64,000 nt of DNA from contig JAFMBV010000001.1 in the NCBI GenBank assembly GCA_017858255.1, forward strand, positions 104,157 through 168,156, written 5' to 3'. Both the position numbers and the translations under genes were made by a program. A model generated the notes under the pieces. It searched no databases. It worked only from the letters and a program-made list of their open reading frames with translations, and was not told where the DNA came from. The stretch's first letter is position 1, and every line of letters begins with the position of its first letter. Positions 50,825 through 58,333 of the stretch are shown here, one piece after another. The stretch comes from Bacteriovoracaceae bacterium. GTDB taxonomy: Bacteria > Bdellovibrionota > Bacteriovoracia > Bacteriovoracales > Bacteriovoracaceae.

Positions 50825-51262
50825 ATGATACGTGAAGATGACTTCATTTCCAGATTGATGGACGAAACCTATGAAAAAATAGGACATCCAGATTGTGAGC
50901 TCAGTAACCAAAGTGTGGTTAGTCTCTCTGATTATTTTCAAGAGAAAGAAGAAGGCGTCGTCAAAATTAAAAGTTCAAATGGCCAGACCGCTCGGGTCGC
51001 TAAACTTGAAATCTATAACTGTTTTCTTCGATTAAGTATTGCTGGAAAAAATTTTGATATACCCGAAGGTATGAACATACTTGAAAGTGTGAAGGGTGAA
51101 GAAGAGCAAAAGCTTTTCAAAGTTGAAGATAAGGTATTTGCCAAAATACTAAGTAACATCTGTGGCATTGATGTTGCTTATGTACTGGTTCAGCCTAAAA
51201 CGTCAGAAGCATCTTTACTCTCTGAAGTGCCAATAAAGACAGAAACCAAAAAAGCAGCATAA
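50825..51262 (+). CDS. Hypothetical protein, possibly flagellar-sigma controlled
   Basis: 145 residues, no signal peptide or membrane segment. The middle (VKIKSSNGQTARVAKLEIYN) resembles a small beta domain, followed by a helix and an Ala/Lys-rich tail. No named domain. A FliA-like promoter lies immediately upstream and a strong terminator follows, so it is probably a single-gene transcript separate from the lipoprotein 51 bp before it. Function unknown. Confidence 0.6.
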   Translation: MIREDDFISRLMDETYEKIGHPDCELSNQSVVSLSDYFQEKEEGVVKIKSSNGQTARVAKLEIYNCFLRLSIAGKNFDIPEGMNILESVKGEEEQKLFKVEDKVFAKILSNICGIDVAYVLVQPKTSEASLLSEVPIKTETKKAA

Positions 51263-51300
51263 AAAAAGCCTCCAATGGAGGCTATTTTATAATAATTTTT
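51262..51300. terminator. Bidirectional intrinsic terminator
   Basis: AGCCTCC-AAT-GGAGGCT (51267-51283), seven-base stem with a three-base loop, A-run on the left and an A/T-rich tract on the right. It separates the convergent hypothetical gene and the Nfo-like gene; the U-tract is stronger in the minus direction. Confidence 0.9.
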
Positions 51301-51311
51301 TTTAAGTTTAA

Positions 51312-52148
51312 TTAAAGAGACATGTAGTAATCTTTTAACATCTTCGCATCATCTTCCAAGTTTGGAGAGTTACAAATCATATATCCTCTACAGTCTTCTT
51401 CTTTTAGAGCTTCAATGAGTTCTTTCCAGTTAAAATCAGACTTCTCTAAATTGATGTGCTTAAGGTCACCCTTAGAGTTAGAACTTATGCCAGAAATATG
51501 AATGTGCATATTTCTAACAGCTTCTTCACCAAGTTCGACTTTTAAACCACCAAGTACTTCTTTAAACTCGGCCTTAGAATTATAAAGACCAGTTCTAGCA
51601 AAGAGGTGACTAAAGTCCATACAAGGACGGCAGCTTGTCACATTCTTTGTTAGAGAGATAAGTTCTTCAAGACTACCAAACTGAGACGTTTTTCCAGTTA
51701 GCTCTGGACGAAGTTCTATCTCAATGTCCAAACGATTAAGTCTTTCTTCGATGACGTTCATTGATTTTTCAACAAGATCAAAAACATCATAAGGACTATC
51801 TTTCATGTAAAAAGCAGCGTGGAATGTCATAGACTCTGCACCGCAAAGATCTGAAATTTTAGCTGTTTGAATAATCCTTTCAACTGAAGAGTCAATTTTA
51901 TCTTGCTCTCTAGCGTTAAGGTTAATGTAGTACGGGCCATGTGAAGTTAGAGGAACTCCTAATTCGTAAGAGATCTTACGAAGTCCACTACTTACTTCTT
52001 CCTTCATACGCACACCGTGCGCGAATTCTAGCTGCATACAGTCTAAACCTAATTGATGAATAGTTCTTACACCATCAATCGGGTTGTTTTTCTTGGGTGT
52101 ACTGTTAGGAACACCTGCTGTACCGAATAAAAGCCGGTCAAATCGCAT
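51312..52148 (-). CDS. AP endonuclease family 2 / endonuclease IV-like TIM-barrel protein
   Basis: 278 residues of the Nfo-type xylose-isomerase-like TIM barrel. Family features: LLFGTAGVPNSTP at the start, LEFAHGVRM, LTSHGPYYINLNA (metal His), FHAAFYM, IELRPELTGK (Glu), PCMDFSHLFARTG (Asp/His) and NMHIHISGI. These metal-binding positions suit repair of abasic sites, or sugar isomerisation in related proteins. The ATG at 52148 is preferred because AGGGGG lies just upstream; a longer frame to 52208 lacks a site. It is a single gene. Nfo is likely but not certain. Confidence 0.78.
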   Translation of the reverse strand: MRFDRLLFGTAGVPNSTPKKNNPIDGVRTIHQLGLDCMQLEFAHGVRMKEEVSSGLRKISYELGVPLTSHGPYYINLNAREQDKIDSSVERIIQTAKISDLCGAESMTFHAAFYMKDSPYDVFDLVEKSMNVIEERLNRLDIEIELRPELTGKTSQFGSLEELISLTKNVTSCRPCMDFSHLFARTGLYNSKAEFKEVLGGLKVELGEEAVRNMHIHISGISSNSKGDLKHINLEKSDFNWKELIEALKEEDCRGYMICNSPNLEDDAKMLKDYYMSL

Positions 52149-52357
52149 ATAAACCCCCTGCAAGGTTGCCCAGGTTGTGTGAGTATTGTGTGTTATTTTC
52201 CCTGCCACATGCTAAAGTATTGAAAACACGAAGGTCTTGGTCTACTTTTTAAGGCGGTGTGACAAGACGGTTTATAGCGCTAATAGGCTTTAATGTCTAT
52301 AATCATTAGGGAAACGTATGATTTCTACAAACGCACTGCGTCCAAAGGGGGACGACC

Positions 52358-53140
52358 ATTAGAATTATCGCGGGCTTAACGCTTATTCTTTTTTATTTTG
52401 GACTCTTTGGAGTCTTTGGTTTTTTTATATTTGGACCCTTGGGTGAGGTTTATGGCTTGGGATTGGCCGCATTTGTCATAATTCTTACACTTTTATTGGG
52501 GGACCGACTCTACTTGGTGGCGATCGGGGCCAAAGAGGTAGATCCACGTGTTCACGACATATATTTCAAGCTTCAAAATATGAGCTGTATAAAAGGCCTA
52601 TCCGAAGTTCGTCTTTATAAGAGTCATTTAATTCCTGTTAATGCATATTGTCTTCATCCCATATTCAATCGACCATGCATTATTTTGTCCGATGACTTTT
52701 TGAAGAGTGGAGACGAAGAGCTTTGGGATATCTGCTTAACATATTCATTAACCTATTTAGAAAGAGGGTATGGGAAGTTTTCAAATATTATTTCCTTTTT
52801 AACTTCAGTCTTATTTGCGCCGACTTATGGACTTCGTAAGTTAGGTCTCCATAGGCTTTCCCTTTCTTGTTTCTATATCTTTCTTCCACTGGTCTTCTTA
52901 AAAGACTTTGTAAGTGAAGTTAGTATTAATGATTCCTTTAAGGATCTGGATGGCGAAAAGGCACTTAGGGTAACTTACTATTTGGAACGCTTTCACCCGG
53001 CACCATCTACTTTTATAAATAGTATCTCCAGTGACCTAAGTCTTTTTAAAAAGAGGGACTCGGGATTATGGTCTTCCTTGCTGGGTAGCTACGCAAATAT
53101 ATTTAACAATTACGTGAAGTGGCATGAAAGAAAAAGCTAA
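52358..53140 (+). CDS. HtpX/M48-like membrane protein, zinc motif lost; start or frame anomalous
   Basis: The protein frame is open from 52322 and codes for two N-terminal membrane helices (IIAGLTLILFYFGLFGVFGF and GLGLAAFVIILTLLLG) before any ATG. A TTG at 52439 would cut the first helix off. Two readings fit: an ATT start at 52358 with AAAGGGGG six bases upstream (260 residues), or an ATG at 52318 with one fewer G in the run of five G at 52347-52351. The body follows HtpX (NAYCLHPIFNRPCIILSDDF, then SGDEELWDICLTYSLTYLER) but HExxH is replaced by TYSLTYL, and a further hydrophobic pair follows. It overlaps the CHASE2 kinase by 17 bp. Confidence 0.6.
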   Translation: MRIIAGLTLILFYFGLFGVFGFFIFGPLGEVYGLGLAAFVIILTLLLGDRLYLVAIGAKEVDPRVHDIYFKLQNMSCIKGLSEVRLYKSHLIPVNAYCLHPIFNRPCIILSDDFLKSGDEELWDICLTYSLTYLERGYGKFSNIISFLTSVLFAPTYGLRKLGLHRLSLSCFYIFLPLVFLKDFVSEVSINDSFKDLDGEKALRVTYYLERFHPAPSTFINSISSDLSLFKKRDSGLWSSLLGSYANIFNNYVKWHERKS

Positions 53141-55004
53141 TAAGTCATTCGATTTTTCTCGATATTATCCTCTGTTTTTTACAGTTATATTTGTCATCAT
53201 CTTGTTTCAGTATTCTTTTAGTACGCTTGAGGCTATTTTTTATGACATGAGGGTTAAGTATGACCTCGGTATTAATTACAATAGCGATATAGTTCTTGTT
53301 GTCATGGATGAAGAGTCAGATGAGTTCCTCGGTGAAACTTATCCGTATACTTATGCCAGTCATTATCATCTATATGAAAAAATGGCACAGGACCGGCCTA
53401 GGGTAGTAAACTACTTCGTTAATTTGACTGAGCCTGAAACTAAGCTCGATAAGGAAAACTTAAGTCGATTTAAAGGATCTATATCTAGTTTTATATCAGG
53501 TGGTGGAATTTTTAGATTTGGTACGGATATGGATGCATGGGGTGAGCAATTGCCTCCAGAAGGCTTAAGAAGCTTTGGCTATTCTTTAGGTTTAATAAAT
53601 GTTGATAACGCTGCCTTTGCAAAGGATGACGTTTCTCGACGGGCCATTTTGAATTTCTCTGGTGAAGATAGCCTCCATTTGTGGACAGCAAATGAATATA
53701 GAAAATTCTTAGGCTTAAAAGAAATAACGGCTAAAAATTATCCTGGTTCTTACTATCTTCGAGAAGCGGATGCGACCTTTGCTCTTTTTCGTTTTTATAC
53801 TTCCTCTTTGGAGAAGAATAATAAGATTACAAGAATTCCTTTTCATTCTGTAAGAGTCGGTAATTTTCCGGAAGGGTTCTTTAAGGACAAAATTGTTTTG
53901 GTAGGACCTAGTTATATCAGTAATGCTAGCGACTATGTACTTACTCCTTTTGATAAGGAGAATTTTCGTAGTTCAAAATTATCAATGCATGCAATAATTA
54001 TTCAATCCCTAATTCAGGGTAAGACTGTTTACCGTTTATCAAAAACATTCACTTATGTGATTTGCATAATAATCGCCGTCTTTTTATCCTTCATGATCTC
54101 ATGGTTAAAACCAACGCATGGCCTTCTTATTACGGTTGGAGTGATGCTTGGCTCTCTACTAATGGCCTATTTACTTTTTGTCGTCGCTGGCATTTGGCTT
54201 TATGTAACCCATTTGGTTTTAGCGGTCTTTGTTGTCTATTATATTTGGGTACCTTTTCGCGCCATCGGTGAGTATCAGAGAAGATTTGCAATTCAGGAAG
54301 AAACTAAACTTTTAAAAAAGGTGGAAAATCTTAAGCAAAATTTTATCAGCCTTATGAGCCATGACTTGAAAACCCCAGTAGCAAAAATAGCAGGCCTTGC
54401 AGATAATATGCTTACCCAGAGACAATTTTCAAATAATGATGGTGAGAGAAACCTACGCTCAATAGTTGACTCTACAAAAGAGCTAAATAAGTTCATAACA
54501 AGTATTTTGGATCTTACAAAGATTGAGTCTCGCAATCTCACTTTAAATATGAACAGCAAGGATATTAATACAACAATCGAACAGGTTGTTCTAAACCTTA
54601 GGTTTGAGGCCAGTCGCAAAGATATTACTGTTAATATGAACCTAGGCCCCCTATATCCAATCCAGTATGATCCAAATTTGATGAATAGGGTTCTTTCTAA
54701 CTTGATTGAAAATGCCATTAAGTATTCGGGAGAAGGCTCTACAGTCGATGTCGAGACAAGTGATGATGAAAAGTGGGTCTATATAAAGATTAAAGATAAT
54801 GGAGTTGGGATACCTCCAGGTGATATCGAGAATATTTTTGAGAAATTTTATCGGGTAAAGAATGACGCAAGTCATTCTATTAAAGGAACGGGGCTCGGTT
54901 TATATTTAGTAAAGTATTTCGTAGAACTTCATGGCGGTACTATTATTGTTTCAAGTGATTTGGGACAGGGAACTCAATTTCAGATAAAATTGAAAAACGA
55001 ATAA
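53124..55004 (+). CDS. CHASE2-domain sensor histidine kinase
   Basis: 626 residues. An N-terminal helix (YPLFFTVIFVIILFQYSF) leads into an extracytoplasmic CHASE2 domain (about 40-300: IFYDMRVKYDLGINYNSDIV, then HSVRVGNFPEGFFKDKIVLVG), followed by three membrane helices (about 308-375). The kinase core has the phosphorylated His413 in LMSHDLKTPVAKIAGLAD, then the ATP lid NLIENAIKYSGEG, DNGVGIPPGDIENIFEKFYR and GTGLGLYLV. CHASE2 senses unknown external signals. It overlaps the pseudoprotease gene upstream and is followed after 21 bp by the NtrC-type regulator, its likely partner. Confidence 0.93.
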   Translation: MKEKANKSFDFSRYYPLFFTVIFVIILFQYSFSTLEAIFYDMRVKYDLGINYNSDIVLVVMDEESDEFLGETYPYTYASHYHLYEKMAQDRPRVVNYFVNLTEPETKLDKENLSRFKGSISSFISGGGIFRFGTDMDAWGEQLPPEGLRSFGYSLGLINVDNAAFAKDDVSRRAILNFSGEDSLHLWTANEYRKFLGLKEITAKNYPGSYYLREADATFALFRFYTSSLEKNNKITRIPFHSVRVGNFPEGFFKDKIVLVGPSYISNASDYVLTPFDKENFRSSKLSMHAIIIQSLIQGKTVYRLSKTFTYVICIIIAVFLSFMISWLKPTHGLLITVGVMLGSLLMAYLLFVVAGIWLYVTHLVLAVFVVYYIWVPFRAIGEYQRRFAIQEETKLLKKVENLKQNFISLMSHDLKTPVAKIAGLADNMLTQRQFSNNDGERNLRSIVDSTKELNKFITSILDLTKIESRNLTLNMNSKDINTTIEQVVLNLRFEASRKDITVNMNLGPLYPIQYDPNLMNRVLSNLIENAIKYSGEGSTVDVETSDDEKWVYIKIKDNGVGIPPGDIENIFEKFYRVKNDASHSIKGTGLGLYLVKYFVELHGGTIIVSSDLGQGTQFQIKLKNE

Positions 55005-55025
55005 TCCATTATTGGGAGATAGTTT

Positions 55026-56519
55026 ATGCACAAAGTCTTAGTTGTTGATGACGATAAAGTTTTACAGGACTCCGTAAAGCAAGCTCTCGAGTATCACCAC
55101 TTCTTTGTTGATACTGCAGATAATGGTCGTGAGGCTTTAAATAAAGTAACGGCAGAGAAGTATGATCTGGTTGTTATGGACGTCAATATGCCAGAGATGG
55201 ATGGAATTGAAGCTCTTGAACAAATAAAAAAGTTTAATCCCTCAATAATCGTTCTAATTCTTACGGCTTACTCGAATGTTGGGGATGCTGTTAAGGCCGT
55301 TAAGCTTGGTGCATTCAATTATCTGGAAAAACCAATAACTTCTGACAACCTAGTTGCTCTTATAAAAAGAGCACTTAAGGCAAGAAGTTTAGTTGAAACA
55401 TCAAAGTTCTCCGCCCCAACCTTAAGCCTTGGTAACGATGATAAGTTTGTTGGTGAATCTGACGAAATGGTAAAGGTTTTTAATGTTATCTCTAAGCTTG
55501 CTCAAGTTAATACCCCAGTTTTAATTAGAGGTGAGTCTGGTACAGGTAAGGAATTGGTTGCAAAGGCAATTCATTACAATGGGCCACGTAAGGACGAACG
55601 TTTTGTAACAATCAACTTAGCTGCTGTTCCTGATAGTTTGATTGAATCAGAACTTTTCGGTCATGAAAAAGGCGCCTTTACAGGCGCAACAGAGAGAAAA
55701 ATTGGTAAATTTCAGTATGCTGATGGTGGGACGATCTTTCTCGATGAAATCGGAGATATTAGTGCAACGATGCAGGTAAAATTGCTAAGAGTTCTTCAAG
55801 AGAAATCGTTTACTCCGGTGGGTTCTAATAGAGATGTTAAGGTCGATGTCAGAGTAATAGCGGCCTCCCATAAGCCATTTGAAAAGATGATAAAAGAAGG
55901 GGACTTTAGAGAAGACCTTTTTTACAGGCTAAATGTTCTCCCCGTTTACTTGCCACCACTGAGAGAAAGAGTTTCAGATATTCCCTATTTAATAGATTAC
56001 TATGTCTCCTACTTCAACAGTCTTCATAACCTAGAGATTAAAGGTGTTAATGATGAGTCTTTGAAGATCTTGTCTGCTTACGGCTGGCCAGGAAATATTA
56101 GAGAGCTAAGAAATGTAATAGAGCACGCCTTCATTATTGAATCGACAGATCACATACGACCAGGATCTTTACCTGATACCGTAAGAAAAGGATCTGTGGA
56201 TGAGGGACTTTCAGAAGACTCTGAGGACGAAACGTCGCGAATCGACTTTAAAGGAATTAGGGAGTCTGTTCTTGATAGGGATATGAGTGATGAGGATGTT
56301 AATAAGTATCAATTCACATTTGCTCAGTTAACTGAAGATAATGGCATTAAAATGGACTTTCAAATTGCAAAAGATCTGTTTGAAAAAGAGTTTATTGTCC
56401 AGGCCTTAAAGTTAAATAAAGGTAAAATCAATCAAACAGCATTAAAGGCAAATATTCCTAAAAAAACGCTGTTAAGAAAAATTGAAAAATACGAGATTAA
56501 CCCTAAAGAATTTTATTAA
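55026..56519 (+). CDS. NtrC-family sigma-54-dependent response regulator
   Basis: 497 residues in three parts: a receiver domain with D52 as phosphoacceptor (VVDDDKVLQ, VVMDVNMPEMDG, LTAYS, and Lys in LEKPIT); an AAA+ domain with Walker A GESGTGKELVAKAIH (about 169-183), the sigma-54 contact GAFTGATERK (about 217-226) and FLDEIGDISATMQVKLLRVL; and a C-terminal Fis-type HTH (INQTALKANIPKKTLLRKIE). The linker of residues about 395-440 is unusually acidic. It should activate RpoN promoters such as that at 39893. The kinase precedes it and lspA starts on its stop codon's last base. Confidence 0.96.
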   Translation: MHKVLVVDDDKVLQDSVKQALEYHHFFVDTADNGREALNKVTAEKYDLVVMDVNMPEMDGIEALEQIKKFNPSIIVLILTAYSNVGDAVKAVKLGAFNYLEKPITSDNLVALIKRALKARSLVETSKFSAPTLSLGNDDKFVGESDEMVKVFNVISKLAQVNTPVLIRGESGTGKELVAKAIHYNGPRKDERFVTINLAAVPDSLIESELFGHEKGAFTGATERKIGKFQYADGGTIFLDEIGDISATMQVKLLRVLQEKSFTPVGSNRDVKVDVRVIAASHKPFEKMIKEGDFREDLFYRLNVLPVYLPPLRERVSDIPYLIDYYVSYFNSLHNLEIKGVNDESLKILSAYGWPGNIRELRNVIEHAFIIESTDHIRPGSLPDTVRKGSVDEGLSEDSEDETSRIDFKGIRESVLDRDMSDEDVNKYQFTFAQLTEDNGIKMDFQIAKDLFEKEFIVQALKLNKGKINQTALKANIPKKTLLRKIEKYEINPKEFY

Positions 56520-56992
56520 TGAATAATATTTGGAAATATAGTCTAGTGTTGGCATTTTCCATAATTTTAGATCAACTAATAAAAGGTACATCTCAAAGTC
56601 TAATTTTAGAAGATGGAGGAGTGTCTCCACTGATAGGGGACATCTTCTTTACAAGGTTCAAAAACAGTGACTTCGTCTTTGGTTTTTCGACACCCTTTCT
56701 CAAGAGTTATCAAAACACAATCGCCATGTTTTTTTCTTTGGGAATAATTTTCTATTCCTTGAAAGCTGTCGTTAAGAATAGGAATAAGAGGCCACTTAAG
56801 GGTTGGGCTTACACTTTAATAATATCCGGATTCTTTACAAGTTGGTTAGATAGGGTTTCCCAAGGTTTTACCTTAGACTATTTAGGCCTCAAGTTTCACG
56901 ACACAATGTTTGCCTTTAGCCTTGGCGACATAATGACCGTTCTAGGCATCTTGATGATAACCGTTCTTGAGACAAGGGAAAGGCTTCTTTGA
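56519..56992 (+). CDS. lspA: Signal peptidase II, divergent
   Basis: 157 residues, four membrane helices. Removes the signal peptide from diacylglyceryl-modified prolipoproteins. The catalytic aspartates are D111 in SWLDRVSQGFTLDYLG and D137 in FAFSLGDIM. Usual LspA carries GNxxDR and FNxAD, and both motifs are altered here (TSWLDR and FSLGD), while the Asp pair is kept. DQLIKG near residue 18 matches the first family motif. The divergence may mean a second LspA exists elsewhere, or a special substrate. It overlaps the regulator stop by one base and lgt by four. Confidence 0.78.
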   Translation: MNNIWKYSLVLAFSIILDQLIKGTSQSLILEDGGVSPLIGDIFFTRFKNSDFVFGFSTPFLKSYQNTIAMFFSLGIIFYSLKAVVKNRNKRPLKGWAYTLIISGFFTSWLDRVSQGFTLDYLGLKFHDTMFAFSLGDIMTVLGILMITVLETRERLL

Positions 56993-57720
56993 GAGCGATA
57001 CTTTTTCATCTTTTTGGAGAACCTATCTTTAGCTACCCCTTGTTAATGGGGTTTGGATGGGGCATCGGTTTTAATTATACATCCCTACTTTGGCAAAGAT
57101 TCGACTTAAAAAAGAAAGAATTATGGCAGTTATTTCTAGGTTCTTTTCTTTTTGGATGGATAGGGGCCAAGGTCTTCTTTCTTATATTTTCTGCACCAGA
57201 GCTTGCCCTTCATTATGGCAGCGAGGTTAACTTCTGGTTGGGAGGCGGTTTTGTTTTCTATGGCGGGTTAGTTTTTGCAACCATCTATTCTCTTCTTTTC
57301 GTGCGACTTAAAATGAATTCTAAATTTGATGTCTTAGGAATCATAACCCCTGGTCTTGCGCTTGGGCATGCCATAGGCCGTGTGGGCTGTTTCTTGGCAG
57401 GGTGCTGCTATGGAGATCACTGTGACCTGCCTATTGGTGTAATGGTAAAGGGTGTGCCACGTCACCCGGTCCAACTTTATGAAGTTGTGGGTCTGGTTAT
57501 TTTATTTTTTGTCTTAAGAAAACAGGTTCTCAACAAATTGCCTGGACGGGCACTTTTGACTTACCCGTTAGGCTACGGTGTTCTGAGGTTTATTTTAGAG
57601 CTCTTTCGGGGGGATGCTATTAGAGGCCTGTATGCAGGACTATCAACATCTCAATGGGTAAGTATATTAATGGTCTTACTAAGCGGAATCTTGCTTGTAC
57701 GAAAGACTAGCTCTCGCTAG
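56989..57720 (+). CDS. lgt: Prolipoprotein diacylglyceryl transferase
   Basis: 243 residues of a seven-helix membrane enzyme that adds diacylglycerol to the lipobox Cys. Hallmarks: GGFVFYGGLVFA (the position usually HGGL; Tyr here, as in many Lgt homologues), GHAIGRVGCFLAGCCYGDHC and the essential RHPVQLYEVVGL. It starts at TTG and overlaps lspA by four bases (TTGA), so the first two steps of lipoprotein maturation are coupled. The end overlaps the convergent ferredoxin gene by 14 bp. Confidence 0.92.
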   Translation: MRAILFHLFGEPIFSYPLLMGFGWGIGFNYTSLLWQRFDLKKKELWQLFLGSFLFGWIGAKVFFLIFSAPELALHYGSEVNFWLGGGFVFYGGLVFATIYSLLFVRLKMNSKFDVLGIITPGLALGHAIGRVGCFLAGCCYGDHCDLPIGVMVKGVPRHPVQLYEVVGLVILFFVLRKQVLNKLPGRALLTYPLGYGVLRFILELFRGDAIRGLYAGLSTSQWVSILMVLLSGILLVRKTSSR

Positions 57721-58159
57721 TTTCGCTTTCTTCTTCTTTGGCGGGCGCGGGCTCAAGACTTAAGTTTTCTTCTTGTAGCACTTTATTAAGGCTGTCTTGA
57801 GTTACATAAAGCTCAGATTTTAAAGTTTCATTACCCCAAGCAATAAAGGAGTCATTATGCTCGTACATTGTGATCGTTTCCCAAGGGCAATCTTGAGAGC
57901 AGTTTTGACAGCCGATACACCGCGCAATGTCAATTTCTACGGTTTGTAGAAAGCTAGGGTTTGAAGCTTCAGGGCCAGGAACCAATTCAATTGAGTCAAC
58001 GGGACAGCCTGCAATACACACCTCACAGCCTGTGCAGCCACCCTGGTGGACTACAGCAATAAGCTTAGGGGGTTTCTTTCCCTTTCTCTTGGGCTTAAAA
58101 CGTGCCGTGTGAAAAGGGTTTTCAACAAGAACTTCTCTATCTTCGTTTTGGTCGCTCAT
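57707..58159 (-). CDS. Ferredoxin-type 2[4Fe-4S] protein with extensions
   Basis: 150 residues: a 35-residue basic N-terminal extension (FKPKRKGKKPPKLIAVVHQG), two cluster motifs CTGCEVCIAGCP and CIGCQNCSQDCP separated by about 35 residues, then a 60-residue C-terminal part ending in an acidic tail. The spacing and insert resemble RnfB-like or formate-dehydrogenase-type Fe-S subunits, but no such operon is adjacent. It is divergent from icmF. Partner unknown. Confidence 0.85.
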   Translation of the reverse strand: MSDQNEDREVLVENPFHTARFKPKRKGKKPPKLIAVVHQGGCTGCEVCIAGCPVDSIELVPGPEASNPSFLQTVEIDIARCIGCQNCSQDCPWETITMYEHNDSFIAWGNETLKSELYVTQDSLNKVLQEENLSLEPAPAKEEESETSES

Positions 58160-58333
58160 AGGTAAAACCTGTTAATTCGCTAGTTTAACCGCATTCTATA
58201 CTATAGATGCGACAGAACAAAGCAGTTTTGCTTCGACTTTTTTTAAGCTATATTGGCTGAGCTGTAAATATCCATATTTCAAAGATTTGAGAAGCTAAAG
58301 CTCAGACTTTGATAAAAGAAATAGAGGAAACAA

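Noticed and set aside
49356..58159. The two ferredoxin genes as parts of one redox operon
   Set aside because: They lie 8 kb apart as single minus-strand genes, each between plus-strand operons, and differ in size and extensions.
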